A stretch of DNA of 43,628 nucleotides from Actinomycetota bacterium (GTDB taxonomy: Bacteria > Actinomycetota > Acidimicrobiia > Acidimicrobiales > CAIXPF01). The position numbers were made by a program, and so were the translations under genes. This document shows positions 21,970-30,883 of the stretch, in pieces. The notes below the pieces were generated by a model. That model was not told the origin of the DNA. It was given only the letters and a program-made list of their open reading frames with translations, and ran no database searches. Where the stretch lies: the NCBI GenBank assembly GCA_016870475.1, contig VGBO01000015.1, positions 1-43,628 on the forward strand. The letters are read 5' to 3'. Position 1 is the first letter of the stretch, and every line of letters starts with the position of its first letter.

Positions 21970-23160
21970 ATGATCGCCTTCACCTTCCCCGGCCAGGGAT
22001 CGCAGCGTCCCGGCATGGGCGCGCCCTGGCGGGATGACCCGTCGTGGGCGCTGGTGGAACGTGCGAGCACCGTCGCCGGACGGAACGTCGCCCAACTCCT
22101 CCTCGAGGCCGACGCCGACGAGCTCAAGCTCAGCCACAACGCGCAGCTCTCCACGTTCGTGTTGAGCCTCGTCGTCCACGACGCCGCGGTGCGCTCCGGC
22201 CTGCGGGCCGACGCCGTCGCCGGGCACAGCCTCGGCGAGTACAGCGCCCTCGTCGCCGCCGGCGCGATCAGCTTCGACGACGGCGTGCGCCTCGTCGCAG
22301 AACGGGGCGACGCGATGCGCGCCGCCTGCACCGCCCATACCGGCACCATGGCCGCCGTCCTCGGCGGCGACGACGCCGACGTCGAAGCCGCCTGCGCCGA
22401 GGTGCGCTCCGACGGCGGCGACGTCTGGGTGGCGAACCTCAACGCCCCCGGCCAAGTCGTCATCGCCGGAGAACCCGACGCCCTCGCCCGGGCCGGTGAG
22501 GCGTGCAAGGCCCGCGGCGCGAAGCGGGTCATGCCCGTCGCCGTGTCCGGCGCCTTCCACACCCCCTACATGGCTCCGGCCCAGGAACGGCTCGACGCCG
22601 TCCTCGCCGCGACATCCTTCGCCGGTGCAGTCGTGCCGGTCGCGGCGAACGTCGACGCCGCCCTCCACCGCGACGCTACCGCCTGGCAGCAGCTCCTTTC
22701 GCGGCAGCTCTGCTCGCCGGTCCGGTGGAGCCACCTGCTCGGCACCCTCGACACCGAGGGCGTCAGCACCCTGATCGAGCTCGGACCCGGCACGGTGCTG
22801 TCGGGGATGGGCAAGCGCACGCTCGAGGGTGCCATCAGCCTCGCCGCATCGACACCGGCCGAGGTCGCCGACCTCGCCACCCGAATCGCACAGGAGGAAG
22901 CCAGAGTGGCCGCCAACACCACCGCCGTCGAGGGTGAACAGCTCTACGCCGCCGAACGACTCGTCGTCAGCCCCGCCGCGGGCGTGTTCGAACCGGTCGA
23001 CCTCGCCGACGGCACCCCCATCGAGGTCGGTGACCTCGTCGGCCGCGTCGGCGAGCACGAGGTGCGCGCCCGGTTCGCCGGCTGGGTCATGGGCCACCTC
23101 GCCCACCGCGGCGAACGGGTCACCCCGCGTCAGCCCGTCGCCTGGATGCGCATCGCCTGA
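21970..23160 (+). CDS. fabD: Malonyl-CoA:ACP transacylase with C-terminal lipoyl/biotinyl-like barrel domain
   Basis: FTFPGQGSQRPGMG, VAGHSLGEYSALVAAG, SGAFHTPYM, LIELGPGTVLSGM. About 70 extra C-terminal residues: ERLVVSPAAGVFEPVDLADGTPIEVGDLVGRVGEHEVRARFAGWVMGHLAHRGERVTPRQPVAWMRIA. Confidence 0.93.
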   Translation: MIAFTFPGQGSQRPGMGAPWRDDPSWALVERASTVAGRNVAQLLLEADADELKLSHNAQLSTFVLSLVVHDAAVRSGLRADAVAGHSLGEYSALVAAGAISFDDGVRLVAERGDAMRAACTAHTGTMAAVLGGDDADVEAACAEVRSDGGDVWVANLNAPGQVVIAGEPDALARAGEACKARGAKRVMPVAVSGAFHTPYMAPAQERLDAVLAATSFAGAVVPVAANVDAALHRDATAWQQLLSRQLCSPVRWSHLLGTLDTEGVSTLIELGPGTVLSGMGKRTLEGAISLAASTPAEVADLATRIAQEEARVAANTTAVEGEQLYAAERLVVSPAAGVFEPVDLADGTPIEVGDLVGRVGEHEVRARFAGWVMGHLAHRGERVTPRQPVAWMRIA

Positions 23161-23228
23161 CCGCGCCGTGCGGCATGATCGGTGCCCACGGGCACCCCGT
23201 GGACAACACCGCTGAACTGGAGGGTCGG

Positions 23229-24158
23229 ATGAGCGGCATGGTGATCCGGGGCGTGGGCTCCTGCCTCCCCGCGCAGCGACTCACGAACGTCGACCTCGAG
23301 TCGATGATGGACACCACCGACGACTGGATCGCCGACCGCACCGGGATCCGGGAACGGCGCATCGGCGGGTCAACCTCCGACATGGCGATCGAGGCGTCCC
23401 GCATCGCGATCGAACGATCCGGCATCGACCCGGCGACCATCGAACTCGTCGTGCTGTCGACGACCACACCCGACCAGCAGGTCCCCGCCACCGCACCCAC
23501 CGTGCAGGCCGCGCTCGGACTCAACTGCGGCGCTATCGACGTGAACGCCGCCTGTTCCGGCTTCACCTACGGCCTCATCGCGTCGGCGGGCATGATCGCA
23601 CTCGGCTCCGGACCCGTCCTCGTCGTCGGATCCGATGCGCTCTCCCGCATCACCGACTACCACGACCGCGGGACCGGCATCCTGTTCGCCGACGGCGCCG
23701 GCGCAGCCATCGTCACCCCCGTCGACGGACCGGGCAGCCTCCTCGGCTGGGACCTCGGCACCGACGGGTCGGCCCGCGGCATCCTCTACGCCGACATCGG
23801 GTCGGTCCTCAAGATGGACGGCAAGGAGGTGTTCCGTCGGGCGGTGCGCGTCATGGCGTCGTCCGCGGAGAACGCCATGCAACGGGCAGGCGTCACCATC
23901 GACGACATCAGCCTGTGCATCCCCCACCAGGCGAACATCCGCATCATCGACGCCGCCATCCAGCGCCTCGGCATCCCGATGGAGCGCACCGTCACCAACC
24001 TCGAGCGCGTCGGCAACACCTCGTCCGGATCGATCCCGCTCGCACTCGACGAAGCCGTGCAGGCCAGCCGCATCGCCGACGGCGACCTCGTGCTCGTGTG
24101 CGGGTTCGGTGCCGGCATGACCTGGGCGTCCTGCGTGCTGCGTTGGGGTGCGGCATGA
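23229..24158 (+). CDS. fabH: 3-oxoacyl-ACP synthase III
   Basis: IRGVGSCLPAQRLTN, DDWIADRTGIRERRI, DVNAACSGFTYGL, CIPHQANIRIIDA, NLERVGNTSSGSIPLAL. ATG at 23229. Confidence 0.95.
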   Translation: MSGMVIRGVGSCLPAQRLTNVDLESMMDTTDDWIADRTGIRERRIGGSTSDMAIEASRIAIERSGIDPATIELVVLSTTTPDQQVPATAPTVQAALGLNCGAIDVNAACSGFTYGLIASAGMIALGSGPVLVVGSDALSRITDYHDRGTGILFADGAGAAIVTPVDGPGSLLGWDLGTDGSARGILYADIGSVLKMDGKEVFRRAVRVMASSAENAMQRAGVTIDDISLCIPHQANIRIIDAAIQRLGIPMERTVTNLERVGNTSSGSIPLALDEAVQASRIADGDLVLVCGFGAGMTWASCVLRWGAA

Positions 24159-24865
24159 GCGGCCGCGTCGTCCTCGTCACCGGCGGCAACCGCGGCATCG
24201 GCCGCGCCTGCGCCGAGGCGTTCCGCGACGCCGGCCACCGGGCGGCGATCACCTGCCGGGGCGACGACCCCGGTATCCCGGGCGTCCTCGCCGTCCGCTG
24301 CGACGTCACCGACACCGCCGCCGTGGACGCAGCGTTCGCAACGGTCGAGGCCGAACTCGGTCCGGTCGAGGTGCTCGTCTCCAACGCAGGCATCACCCGG
24401 GACGGCCTCGTGGTGCGCATGAGCGACGACGACTTCACCGCCGTCCTCGACGCCAACCTGACCGGCGGCTTCCGCGTGGCCCGTCGCGCCGTCAAGACGA
24501 TGATGAAGGCGCGCTGGGGACGGATCGTGTTCATCTCCTCCGTCGTCGGGCAGGTCGGCCAGGCCGGACAGGCCAACTACGCCGCCTCGAAAGCCGGCCT
24601 CGCCGGCATGGCACGGTCACTCGCCCGCGAGTTCGCGTCGCGTAGCATCACCGTCAACGTCGTCGCCCCCGGACCGATCGCCACCGACATGACCGATGCC
24701 CTGAACGACGCCCAGCGCGCCGCGATCGGCGAGAACGTGCCGGCCGGACGGTTCGGGACCGCCGAGGAGGTCGCGGCCGCCGTGACCTTCCTGGCGTCCG
24801 ACGCCGCAGCCTTCATTACCGGCATCGTCCTGCCGGTCGACGGTGGACTCACCATGGGTGCCTGA
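24155..24865 (+). CDS. fabG: 3-oxoacyl-ACP reductase (SDR)
   Basis: VVLVTGGNRGIGRACAEAF, LVSNAGITRDGLVVRM, YAASKAGLAGMARSLARE, GIVLPVDGGLTMGA. Confidence 0.93.
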   Translation: MSGRVVLVTGGNRGIGRACAEAFRDAGHRAAITCRGDDPGIPGVLAVRCDVTDTAAVDAAFATVEAELGPVEVLVSNAGITRDGLVVRMSDDDFTAVLDANLTGGFRVARRAVKTMMKARWGRIVFISSVVGQVGQAGQANYAASKAGLAGMARSLAREFASRSITVNVVAPGPIATDMTDALNDAQRAAIGENVPAGRFGTAEEVAAAVTFLASDAAAFITGIVLPVDGGLTMGA

Positions 24866-24912
24866 CACCCCCGGCACCCGATCAACCCAACCCCGAACGA
24901 AAGCGAGCAGCC

Positions 24913-25146
24913 ATGGCCGACAACTTCGAACGCTTCCAGCAGTGTGCGGTGAACGTCCTGTCCGTCGACGCCGCCAAGGTCACCCTCGAGGCATCCTTCG
25001 CCGACGACCTCGACGCCGACAGCCTCGACCTCGTCGAGCTGGTCATGGCGCTCGAGGAGGAGTTCGACGTCACCGTCGAGGAGTCCGAGCTCGAAGGCAT
25101 CGGCACCGTGCGCCAGGCCTACGAGCTCATCACGTCCAAGCTCTGA
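24913..25146 (+). CDS. acpP: Acyl carrier protein
   Basis: 77 aa, phosphopantetheine site DADSLDLVELVMALEEEFDV. Confidence 0.95.
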   Translation: MADNFERFQQCAVNVLSVDAAKVTLEASFADDLDADSLDLVELVMALEEEFDVTVEESELEGIGTVRQAYELITSKL

Positions 25147-25172
25147 CCGGTCACCCGACCAGGAGGAACCCT

Positions 25173-26351
25173 GTGCCCGACCGTCGCGTCGTCGTCACCG
25201 GAGCCGGGGTCGTCGCGCCCTGCGGGATCGGCCGGTCCGCCTATTGGGACGGCCTGCTCCGCACGCCCGCCGAAGGGCTCCGCCGTATCGAGGACTTCGA
25301 CCCGGAGCCCTACTTCGAGAACCCGAAGGAGGCCCGGCGCAGCGACCGCTTCACCCAGTTCGCACTCGCCGCAGCCGCCGAGGCGCTCGAACACTCGGGC
25401 CTCCAGGCCGACCCCGCACGGGTCGGGGTGAACATCGCAACCGGTGTCGGCGGGCTCGGCACCCTCGAGGAACAGATCCTCGTCAACTACGAGAAGGGCT
25501 CCCGACGGGTCTCCCCCTTCCTCGTCCCGATGATGATGGGCAACGCCGCGTCGGCCGCCGTGTCGATGCGGCACGGCTTCCAGGGGCCCTGCGAGACCAC
25601 GGTGACCGCCTGCGCTGCCTCGACGCACTCCATCGGCTCGGCGATGCGCTACATCCGCTGGGACCTCGTCGACGTGATGGTCGTCGGCGGCGCCGAAGCG
25701 GCGATGACCCCGACCGCGCTCGCCGGGTTCGGGAACATGACCGCCCTCTCCAACAGCGGCGTGTCCCGCCCCTTCGACGCCGGCCGTGACGGTTTCGTCA
25801 TGGCGGAGGCCGCCGGCGTGCTCGTCCTCGAGGAACTCGGGCACGCCCGCCGCCGCGGGGCGAACATCATCGGGGAGATCCTCGGCGCGGGGAACAACGC
25901 CGACGCCCACCACATCACCGCACCCTCTCCCGGCGGGGTCGGCGCGATCCGCTGCATGCAGCTCGCCCTCGCCGATGCCGGCCTCACCACCGCCGACATC
26001 ACCCACATCAACGCGCACGGCACGTCCACACCGCTGAACGACGCCGCCGAAGCCGACGCCATCGGCGTCGTGTTCGGTGCAGACGGGCCGGCGGTGACTT
26101 CGACCAAGGGCGTCACCGGCCATGCGCTCGGCGCCGCCGGCGCGATCGAGGCGATCGCCGTGCTGCTCGCCATGGAACACCGGACCATCCCGCCGACGGC
26201 GTGCACCTCCACCGTCGATCCGGAACTGTTCCCGATCGACCTCGTGCTCGGCAGCCCGCGCCCCTGGGAACCCGGCTACGCGCTGTCGAACAGCTTCGGG
26301 TTCGGCGGGCACAACGGCTCGCTCGTCATCGGGCCGCCCCCGGTCGACTGA
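25173..26351 (+). CDS. fabF: 3-oxoacyl-ACP synthase II
   Basis: RRVVVTGAGVVAPCGIG, TVTACAASTHSIGSAM, NAHGTSTPLNDAAEADAI, KGVTGHALGAAGAIEA, SNSFGFGGHNGSLV. AGGAGG SD before GTG at 25173. Confidence 0.95.
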   Translation: MPDRRVVVTGAGVVAPCGIGRSAYWDGLLRTPAEGLRRIEDFDPEPYFENPKEARRSDRFTQFALAAAAEALEHSGLQADPARVGVNIATGVGGLGTLEEQILVNYEKGSRRVSPFLVPMMMGNAASAAVSMRHGFQGPCETTVTACAASTHSIGSAMRYIRWDLVDVMVVGGAEAAMTPTALAGFGNMTALSNSGVSRPFDAGRDGFVMAEAAGVLVLEELGHARRRGANIIGEILGAGNNADAHHITAPSPGGVGAIRCMQLALADAGLTTADITHINAHGTSTPLNDAAEADAIGVVFGADGPAVTSTKGVTGHALGAAGAIEAIAVLLAMEHRTIPPTACTSTVDPELFPIDLVLGSPRPWEPGYALSNSFGFGGHNGSLVIGPPPVD

Positions 26352-26368
26352 GCGAACCGATCGACGTC

Positions 26369-26384
26369 GGCAGCGCCGGCTGCC
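26369..26384. terminator. Hairpin between convergent fabF and fabZ (possible bidirectional terminator)
   Basis: GGCAGC-GCCG-GCTGCC perfect 6-bp stem, 4-nt loop, partly extendable by flanking TCGACG/CGTCGA. No U-tract. Confidence 0.4.
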
Positions 26385-26816
26385 TCAGGCGTCGACGATC
26401 ACGAAGAACAGCTCGGCCTCACAGGCCAGCTCACCGCCCACCTCGGCGCGCCCCGTTCCCTTGCCGGCGCGGGCCGACAGGCGACCCATCTCGAAGTGCA
26501 GGTCGACGACATCACCGGGGCCGACCTGACGCCGGAACCTGGCACGTTCCACGCCGCCGAACAGGCCCAGCTTCCCGGCGAACCGGTCGTCGCCCCACAG
26601 CGTGAGCCCGCCGCACTGTGCGATCGCCTCCACCTGCAGGACACCCGGCAACACCGGACGGCCGGGAAAGTGACCGGCGAAGAAGAACTCGTCGCCACGC
26701 AGACGCCAACGCGCCTGCGCCGAACGACCCGGCTCGAGCGCCAGGATCTCGTCGACGAACAGGAACGGATCCCGGTGCGGGAGGACGTCGGTCGGGAGCG
26801 GAAGGGCTGCGGCCAT
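26385..26816 (-). CDS. fabZ: 3-hydroxyacyl-ACP dehydratase FabZ-like
   Basis: LPHRDPFLFVDEILALEPG, FFAGHFPGRPVLPGVLQVEAIAQCGG. Confidence 0.88.
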   Translation of the reverse strand: MAAALPLPTDVLPHRDPFLFVDEILALEPGRSAQARWRLRGDEFFFAGHFPGRPVLPGVLQVEAIAQCGGLTLWGDDRFAGKLGLFGGVERARFRRQVGPGDVVDLHFEMGRLSARAGKGTGRAEVGGELACEAELFFVIVDA

Positions 26817-26827
26817 GGCCGCCGAGC

Positions 26828-27286
26828 CTACGACCGCAGCGCGGCGAGCAGGTTGCGCGGCGTGTCCTTCGGCGACACCTTCGGCCACGCGTGGGTCAGC
26901 GTGCCGTCCGGCCCGACGAGGAACGCCGACCGGATCACGCCCTGGTAGGCCTTGCCGTACATCTTCTTCTCCCCCCAGGCGCCGTAAGCGCTCGCGACCT
27001 CGTGGTCGGGATCGGAGAGGAGCGTGAAGTTCAGGTCGTACTTCGTCGCGAACTTGCGCAACGCCTCGGGCTTGTCGGGGCTGACGCCGAGGATCACCGT
27101 GTCGCCGATGTCGCCCGCGATGTCGCGCAGGCCGCACGCCTGCGTCGTGCACCCCGGCGTGTCGGCCTTCGGGTAGAAGTAGACGAGGACCCGCCGCCCG
27201 GCGAGATCACCGAGATCGACGGGGGCCCCGTCCTGGTCCAACAGGCGGAACGTGGGAGCGGACGAACCCGGGGTCGGCGAGGTCAT
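26828..27286 (-). CDS. bcp: Thioredoxin-dependent peroxiredoxin (Bcp/PrxQ type)
   Basis: APTFRLLDQDGAPVDLGDLAGRRVLVYFYPKADTPGCTTQACGLRD. Confidence 0.92.
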   Translation of the reverse strand: MTSPTPGSSAPTFRLLDQDGAPVDLGDLAGRRVLVYFYPKADTPGCTTQACGLRDIAGDIGDTVILGVSPDKPEALRKFATKYDLNFTLLSDPDHEVASAYGAWGEKKMYGKAYQGVIRSAFLVGPDGTLTHAWPKVSPKDTPRNLLAALRS

Positions 27287-27717
27287 GACCGAACGCTATG
27301 CGGTCCGTCACGGTTGACCATCGCCGTGGCGGACCGTTCGAAGTAGTCGAGCAACATCCTCCGCACCTCGGGGTGCGGGTCCATCCCCTCGACCGCCGCC
27401 GTCATGTGACGCATCCAACGATGCCGGGCGTCGAGATCGATCGGGAAGGGGAAGTGCCGGGCGCGGAGCCGAGGGTGTCCCCGCTCCCGGCTGTAGTCGT
27501 CCGGTCCGCCCCAGAACTGCACGAGGAACCCGCAGAGGCGCTCCTTCGCCGGGCCGAGGTCGTCCGCGGGGTACATCGGGCGCAGCACCTCGTCGGCCTC
27601 GACGCCGGAGTAGAAGCGGTCGACGAGCTCGACGAAGAACGGGCGACCGCCGACGAAGTCGTGGAGCGTGACCCGGAACTCCTCCTGCTCCTCGGCGTCG
27701 CTCGACGGTTCGCTCAC
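27283..27717 (-). CDS. Truncated hemoglobin, group II (GlbO-like)
   Basis: FYSGVEADEVLRPMYPADDLGPAKERLCGFLVQFWGGPDDYSRERGHPRLRARHFPFPIDLDARHRWMRHM. Confidence 0.88.
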   Translation of the reverse strand: MSEPSSDAEEQEEFRVTLHDFVGGRPFFVELVDRFYSGVEADEVLRPMYPADDLGPAKERLCGFLVQFWGGPDDYSRERGHPRLRARHFPFPIDLDARHRWMRHMTAAVEGMDPHPEVRRMLLDYFERSATAMVNRDGPHSVRS

Positions 27718-28085
27718 AGGGTCTCCCGGACGCCGCCCACCCCACCGTTGTAGCGGGACGGCCGGGACTCCCACCGGCGCGACGACCAGGCACGGTCACG
27801 GGCGTGGGCGTGGAAATGCGACGGGATCTGCCGCATCACCCTGTCGATCCGGAACGCGTCGACACCGTCGCCGAAGCGGACCACGCCCGCCTCGGAGAGA
27901 CGGGCGACCATGTGGTCGACGTCGGCGGGATCGGGGGCGACCCCGTGCAGCTTCCACACCACCATCGGGCAGTCGCACGCCTCACAGTCGGCCACCCAGC
28001 ACACGTCGTCCTCGTAGTACCAGTGGGTGAACCGCGCCGCCTCGCACAGCTCGCAGTCCTCGACCGGAGCGGCCCCGTCCCCCAC
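27714..28085 (-). CDS. Hypothetical Cys-rich protein with HIT-like HxHxH motif
   Basis: CELCEAARFTHWYYEDDVCWVADCEACDCPMVVWKLHG...IPSHFHAHARDRAW. Stop overlaps the globin GTG start (GTGA). GTG start at 28085. Confidence 0.7.
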   Translation of the reverse strand: MGDGAAPVEDCELCEAARFTHWYYEDDVCWVADCEACDCPMVVWKLHGVAPDPADVDHMVARLSEAGVVRFGDGVDAFRIDRVMRQIPSHFHAHARDRAWSSRRWESRPSRYNGGVGGVRETL

Positions 28086-28087
28086 GG

Positions 28088-28870
28088 TCAGCCTTCGTCC
28101 AGGGCCCGCCGCACGCTTGCGACGTAGGCGCCCAGATCGGTGACGCTCGTGCCCTCGAGACGCATGCGCATCAGCACCGACGCCATGATCACGCCGTCGG
28201 CGACCGCGCACGCCTCGACCGCCTGCGCGGCGTTGGAGATCCCCACACCGACGAGCACCGGCAGGTCGGTCACCGCCTTGAGCCGCTCTGCCATCACCGT
28301 CGCGGTGGCTGCGAGTTCGGTGCGCTCACCCGTCACCCCGAGGAGCGACACGGCGTACACGAACCCCCGCGACCGAGCGCAGATGCAAGGGAGTCGCTCG
28401 TCCGGCGCCGTCGGTGCGGCGAGCAGCACCGACGCAACGCCCGCACGGTCGGCCGCCTCCGCCCAGGGGCCGACCTCCTCGAGCGGCAGGTCGGGCAGGA
28501 TCGCCCCCGACACCCCGGCCTCCGCGAGCTGCTGCGCGAACCGCACGTCGCCCGCCCGGTAGGCGAGGTTGTAGTAGGTCATCACGACGATCGGGACGCC
28601 CGTCTCGTCCGCAACGCCACGGAGGTCGTGCAGCACCGACGTCGGCGTCGTGCCACGACCCAGCGCCACCACGGACGCCTCCTGGATCGTCGGACCGTCC
28701 ATGACCGGATCCGAGAACGGGATCCCGACCTCGATCGCATCGGCGCCCGCATCGGCGAACGCCCGCACCAGGTCGACCCACTCGTCGTCGAGCCCGCCGG
28801 ACACGTAGGGCACCAGCAGCTTCCGACCCGCCGAGCGCGCCGCGCGGAGGTGCGCCTCGAGGTCGATCAC
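28088..28870 (-). CDS. trpA: Tryptophan synthase alpha chain
   Basis: [74 protein letters not shown]. Confidence 0.95.
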   Translation of the reverse strand: MIDLEAHLRAARSAGRKLLVPYVSGGLDDEWVDLVRAFADAGADAIEVGIPFSDPVMDGPTIQEASVVALGRGTTPTSVLHDLRGVADETGVPIVVMTYYNLAYRAGDVRFAQQLAEAGVSGAILPDLPLEEVGPWAEAADRAGVASVLLAAPTAPDERLPCICARSRGFVYAVSLLGVTGERTELAATATVMAERLKAVTDLPVLVGVGISNAAQAVEACAVADGVIMASVLMRMRLEGTSVTDLGAYVASVRRALDEG

Positions 28871-30084
28871 GACACGCCGCCGATCCCGCCCGCCTCGAGG
28901 ATCTCCTGCACCTGCGCCACGTCCTTGTCGCCGCGGCCGGACAGGTTCATGATCACCGTCTGCCCGCGCAGGGACTCGCGCTCCTGCACGATCCAGGAGA
29001 GGGCGTGCGCGCACTCGAGCGCGGGGATGATGCCCTCCGTCCGGGCGAGGAGCCCGAACGCGTCGAGCACCTGGGCGTCGGTCACCGGGTGGTACTCGGC
29101 CCGACCCGTGTCGGCGAGATGGCTGTGCTCCGGCCCGACGCCGGGGTAGTCGAGCCCCGCCGACACCGAATGGGCCTCCTGGACCTGGCCGAACTCGTCC
29201 TGCAACAGGAAGCTCACTGACCCGTGCACCACACCCGGGATCCCACGGCTCGCCGCCGCACCACCCGCAGGTTCCACGCCGATGAGCCGGACGTCGGGGA
29301 GCTCCGCGAACCCGGCGAAGATCCCCGCCGCGTTCGACCCGCCGCCCACACACGCGACCACCACGTCCGGATCGCCACCGGTCATCTCCCGGCACTGCTC
29401 ACGCGCCTCGTCGCCGATCACCCGGTGGAACTCGCGCACCATCCACGGGTAGGGGTGCGGGCCCATCACCGAACCGAGCAGGTAGTGCGACCGCTCCACG
29501 TCGGCGACCCAGGCACGCATCGCCTCGTTCACCGCGTCCTTCAGCGTCCGGCTGCCGCTCAGCGCCGGCACCACCCGGGCACCGAGGAGCCGCATGCGGA
29601 ACACGTTCAGCGCCTGACGGGCCATGTCGACCTCGCCCATGTACACGGTGCACTCGAGGCCCAACAGCGCCGCAGCGGTTGCGGACGCCACGCCGTGCTG
29701 GCCGGCGCCCGTCTCGGCGATCACATGGGACTTGCCCATGCGCTTCGCGAGCAACGCCTGGCCGAGCACGTTGTTGATCTTGTGGCTGCCCGTGTGGTTC
29801 AGGTCCTCCCGCTTGAGCAGGAGCCGGAGCCCGAGCTCCTCCGACAGGCGGGACGCCTCGTACAGCAACGACGGGCGACCGGCGTAGGTGCGCCCGAGAT
29901 GGTCGAGCTCCCCACGGAACCCGGGATCGGCCCAGGCGGTCCGGAACGCCCGCTCGAGCTCGGCGCAGGCCGGCACGAGCGTCTCGGGGACGAACCGCCC
30001 GCCGAACCGGCCGAACCTGCCCGTCGGATCGGGCTCACCCATCACCCGGGACGCACCCGGCATCGTCGGTTCGCTCAGTGCCAT
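28867..30084 (-). CDS. trpB: Tryptophan synthase beta chain (TrpB1 type)
   Basis: [81 protein letters not shown]. 4-bp overlap with trpA. Confidence 0.96.
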   Translation of the reverse strand: MALSEPTMPGASRVMGEPDPTGRFGRFGGRFVPETLVPACAELERAFRTAWADPGFRGELDHLGRTYAGRPSLLYEASRLSEELGLRLLLKREDLNHTGSHKINNVLGQALLAKRMGKSHVIAETGAGQHGVASATAAALLGLECTVYMGEVDMARQALNVFRMRLLGARVVPALSGSRTLKDAVNEAMRAWVADVERSHYLLGSVMGPHPYPWMVREFHRVIGDEAREQCREMTGGDPDVVVACVGGGSNAAGIFAGFAELPDVRLIGVEPAGGAAASRGIPGVVHGSVSFLLQDEFGQVQEAHSVSAGLDYPGVGPEHSHLADTGRAEYHPVTDAQVLDAFGLLARTEGIIPALECAHALSWIVQERESLRGQTVIMNLSGRGDKDVAQVQEILEAGGIGGVS

Positions 30085-30149
30085 CGACGCATCCTGCCAT
30101 GCGGTACCGGCGGCCCGGCCAGTCGGGTCGGACTGCGGACCCGGATTCC

Positions 30150-30818
30150 TCAGTCGACCTGCCAGTCGAAGGGCGCCGCACCGTCCGAACGGCGCGGCTT
30201 GGGCGCAGCACCCGCCGGCGCAGCAGCCTTGGCGGCGTCGATGAACCGCCGCAACAGGACCGCGTCCTTCCGGCCCGGCTCCGCCTCGACCCCGGTGGAG
30301 ACGTCGACACCCCACGGCCGCACCCGGGCGATCGCGTCGGCGACGTTGTCGGGGGTGAGGCCACCGGCGAGCAGCACCTTGCGGTGCATCGGCGCACCCT
30401 CCGCGAGCGACCAGTCGAACACCCGACCCGACCCGGGCGACGGCGAATCGACGAGCGCGACATCGGCCCCGTAGCGGTCGAACTCCGCAAGCGCCGGATC
30501 GCCTGCGGCGAACCCCTTGATGACGAGCTGGACCCGCTGTCGGACCCACTGCGTGTCCGCGATCGATTCGTGACCGTGCAGCTGTGCCGCCGACAGGCCC
30601 GCCTCGTTCACGATCTCGACGACCCGTCGAGCCGGGTCGTTGCGGAACACCCCGACCGTCAGCACATCCGGCGGGAGCCGCCGGGCGACGTCACGCGCGA
30701 CCGCGACGGTGACCTGCCGGGTCGACGGAGCGAAAACGAACCCCACGGCGTCCGCGCCGAGAGCGACCGCCAGCAGGGCGTCCTCCTCGTTCGTGATCCC
30801 GCAGATCTTGACGAACAT
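30150..30818 (-). CDS. trpF: Phosphoribosylanthranilate isomerase
   Basis: [75 protein letters not shown]. Confidence 0.95.
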   Translation of the reverse strand: MFVKICGITNEEDALLAVALGADAVGFVFAPSTRQVTVAVARDVARRLPPDVLTVGVFRNDPARRVVEIVNEAGLSAAQLHGHESIADTQWVRQRVQLVIKGFAAGDPALAEFDRYGADVALVDSPSPGSGRVFDWSLAEGAPMHRKVLLAGGLTPDNVADAIARVRPWGVDVSTGVEAEPGRKDAVLLRRFIDAAKAAAPAGAAPKPRRSDGAAPFDWQVD

Positions 30819-30883
30819 CGCCCACCGACCCTACCCGGGAGACCCCCGCAGGTCGGGGACCTCCCGGAGCGGTCGGACCGGGC

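Noticed and set aside
21811-23106. Minus-strand ORF of 431 aa, Gly/Ala/Asp-rich
   Set aside because: Antisense to fabD; compositional artefact, no motifs.
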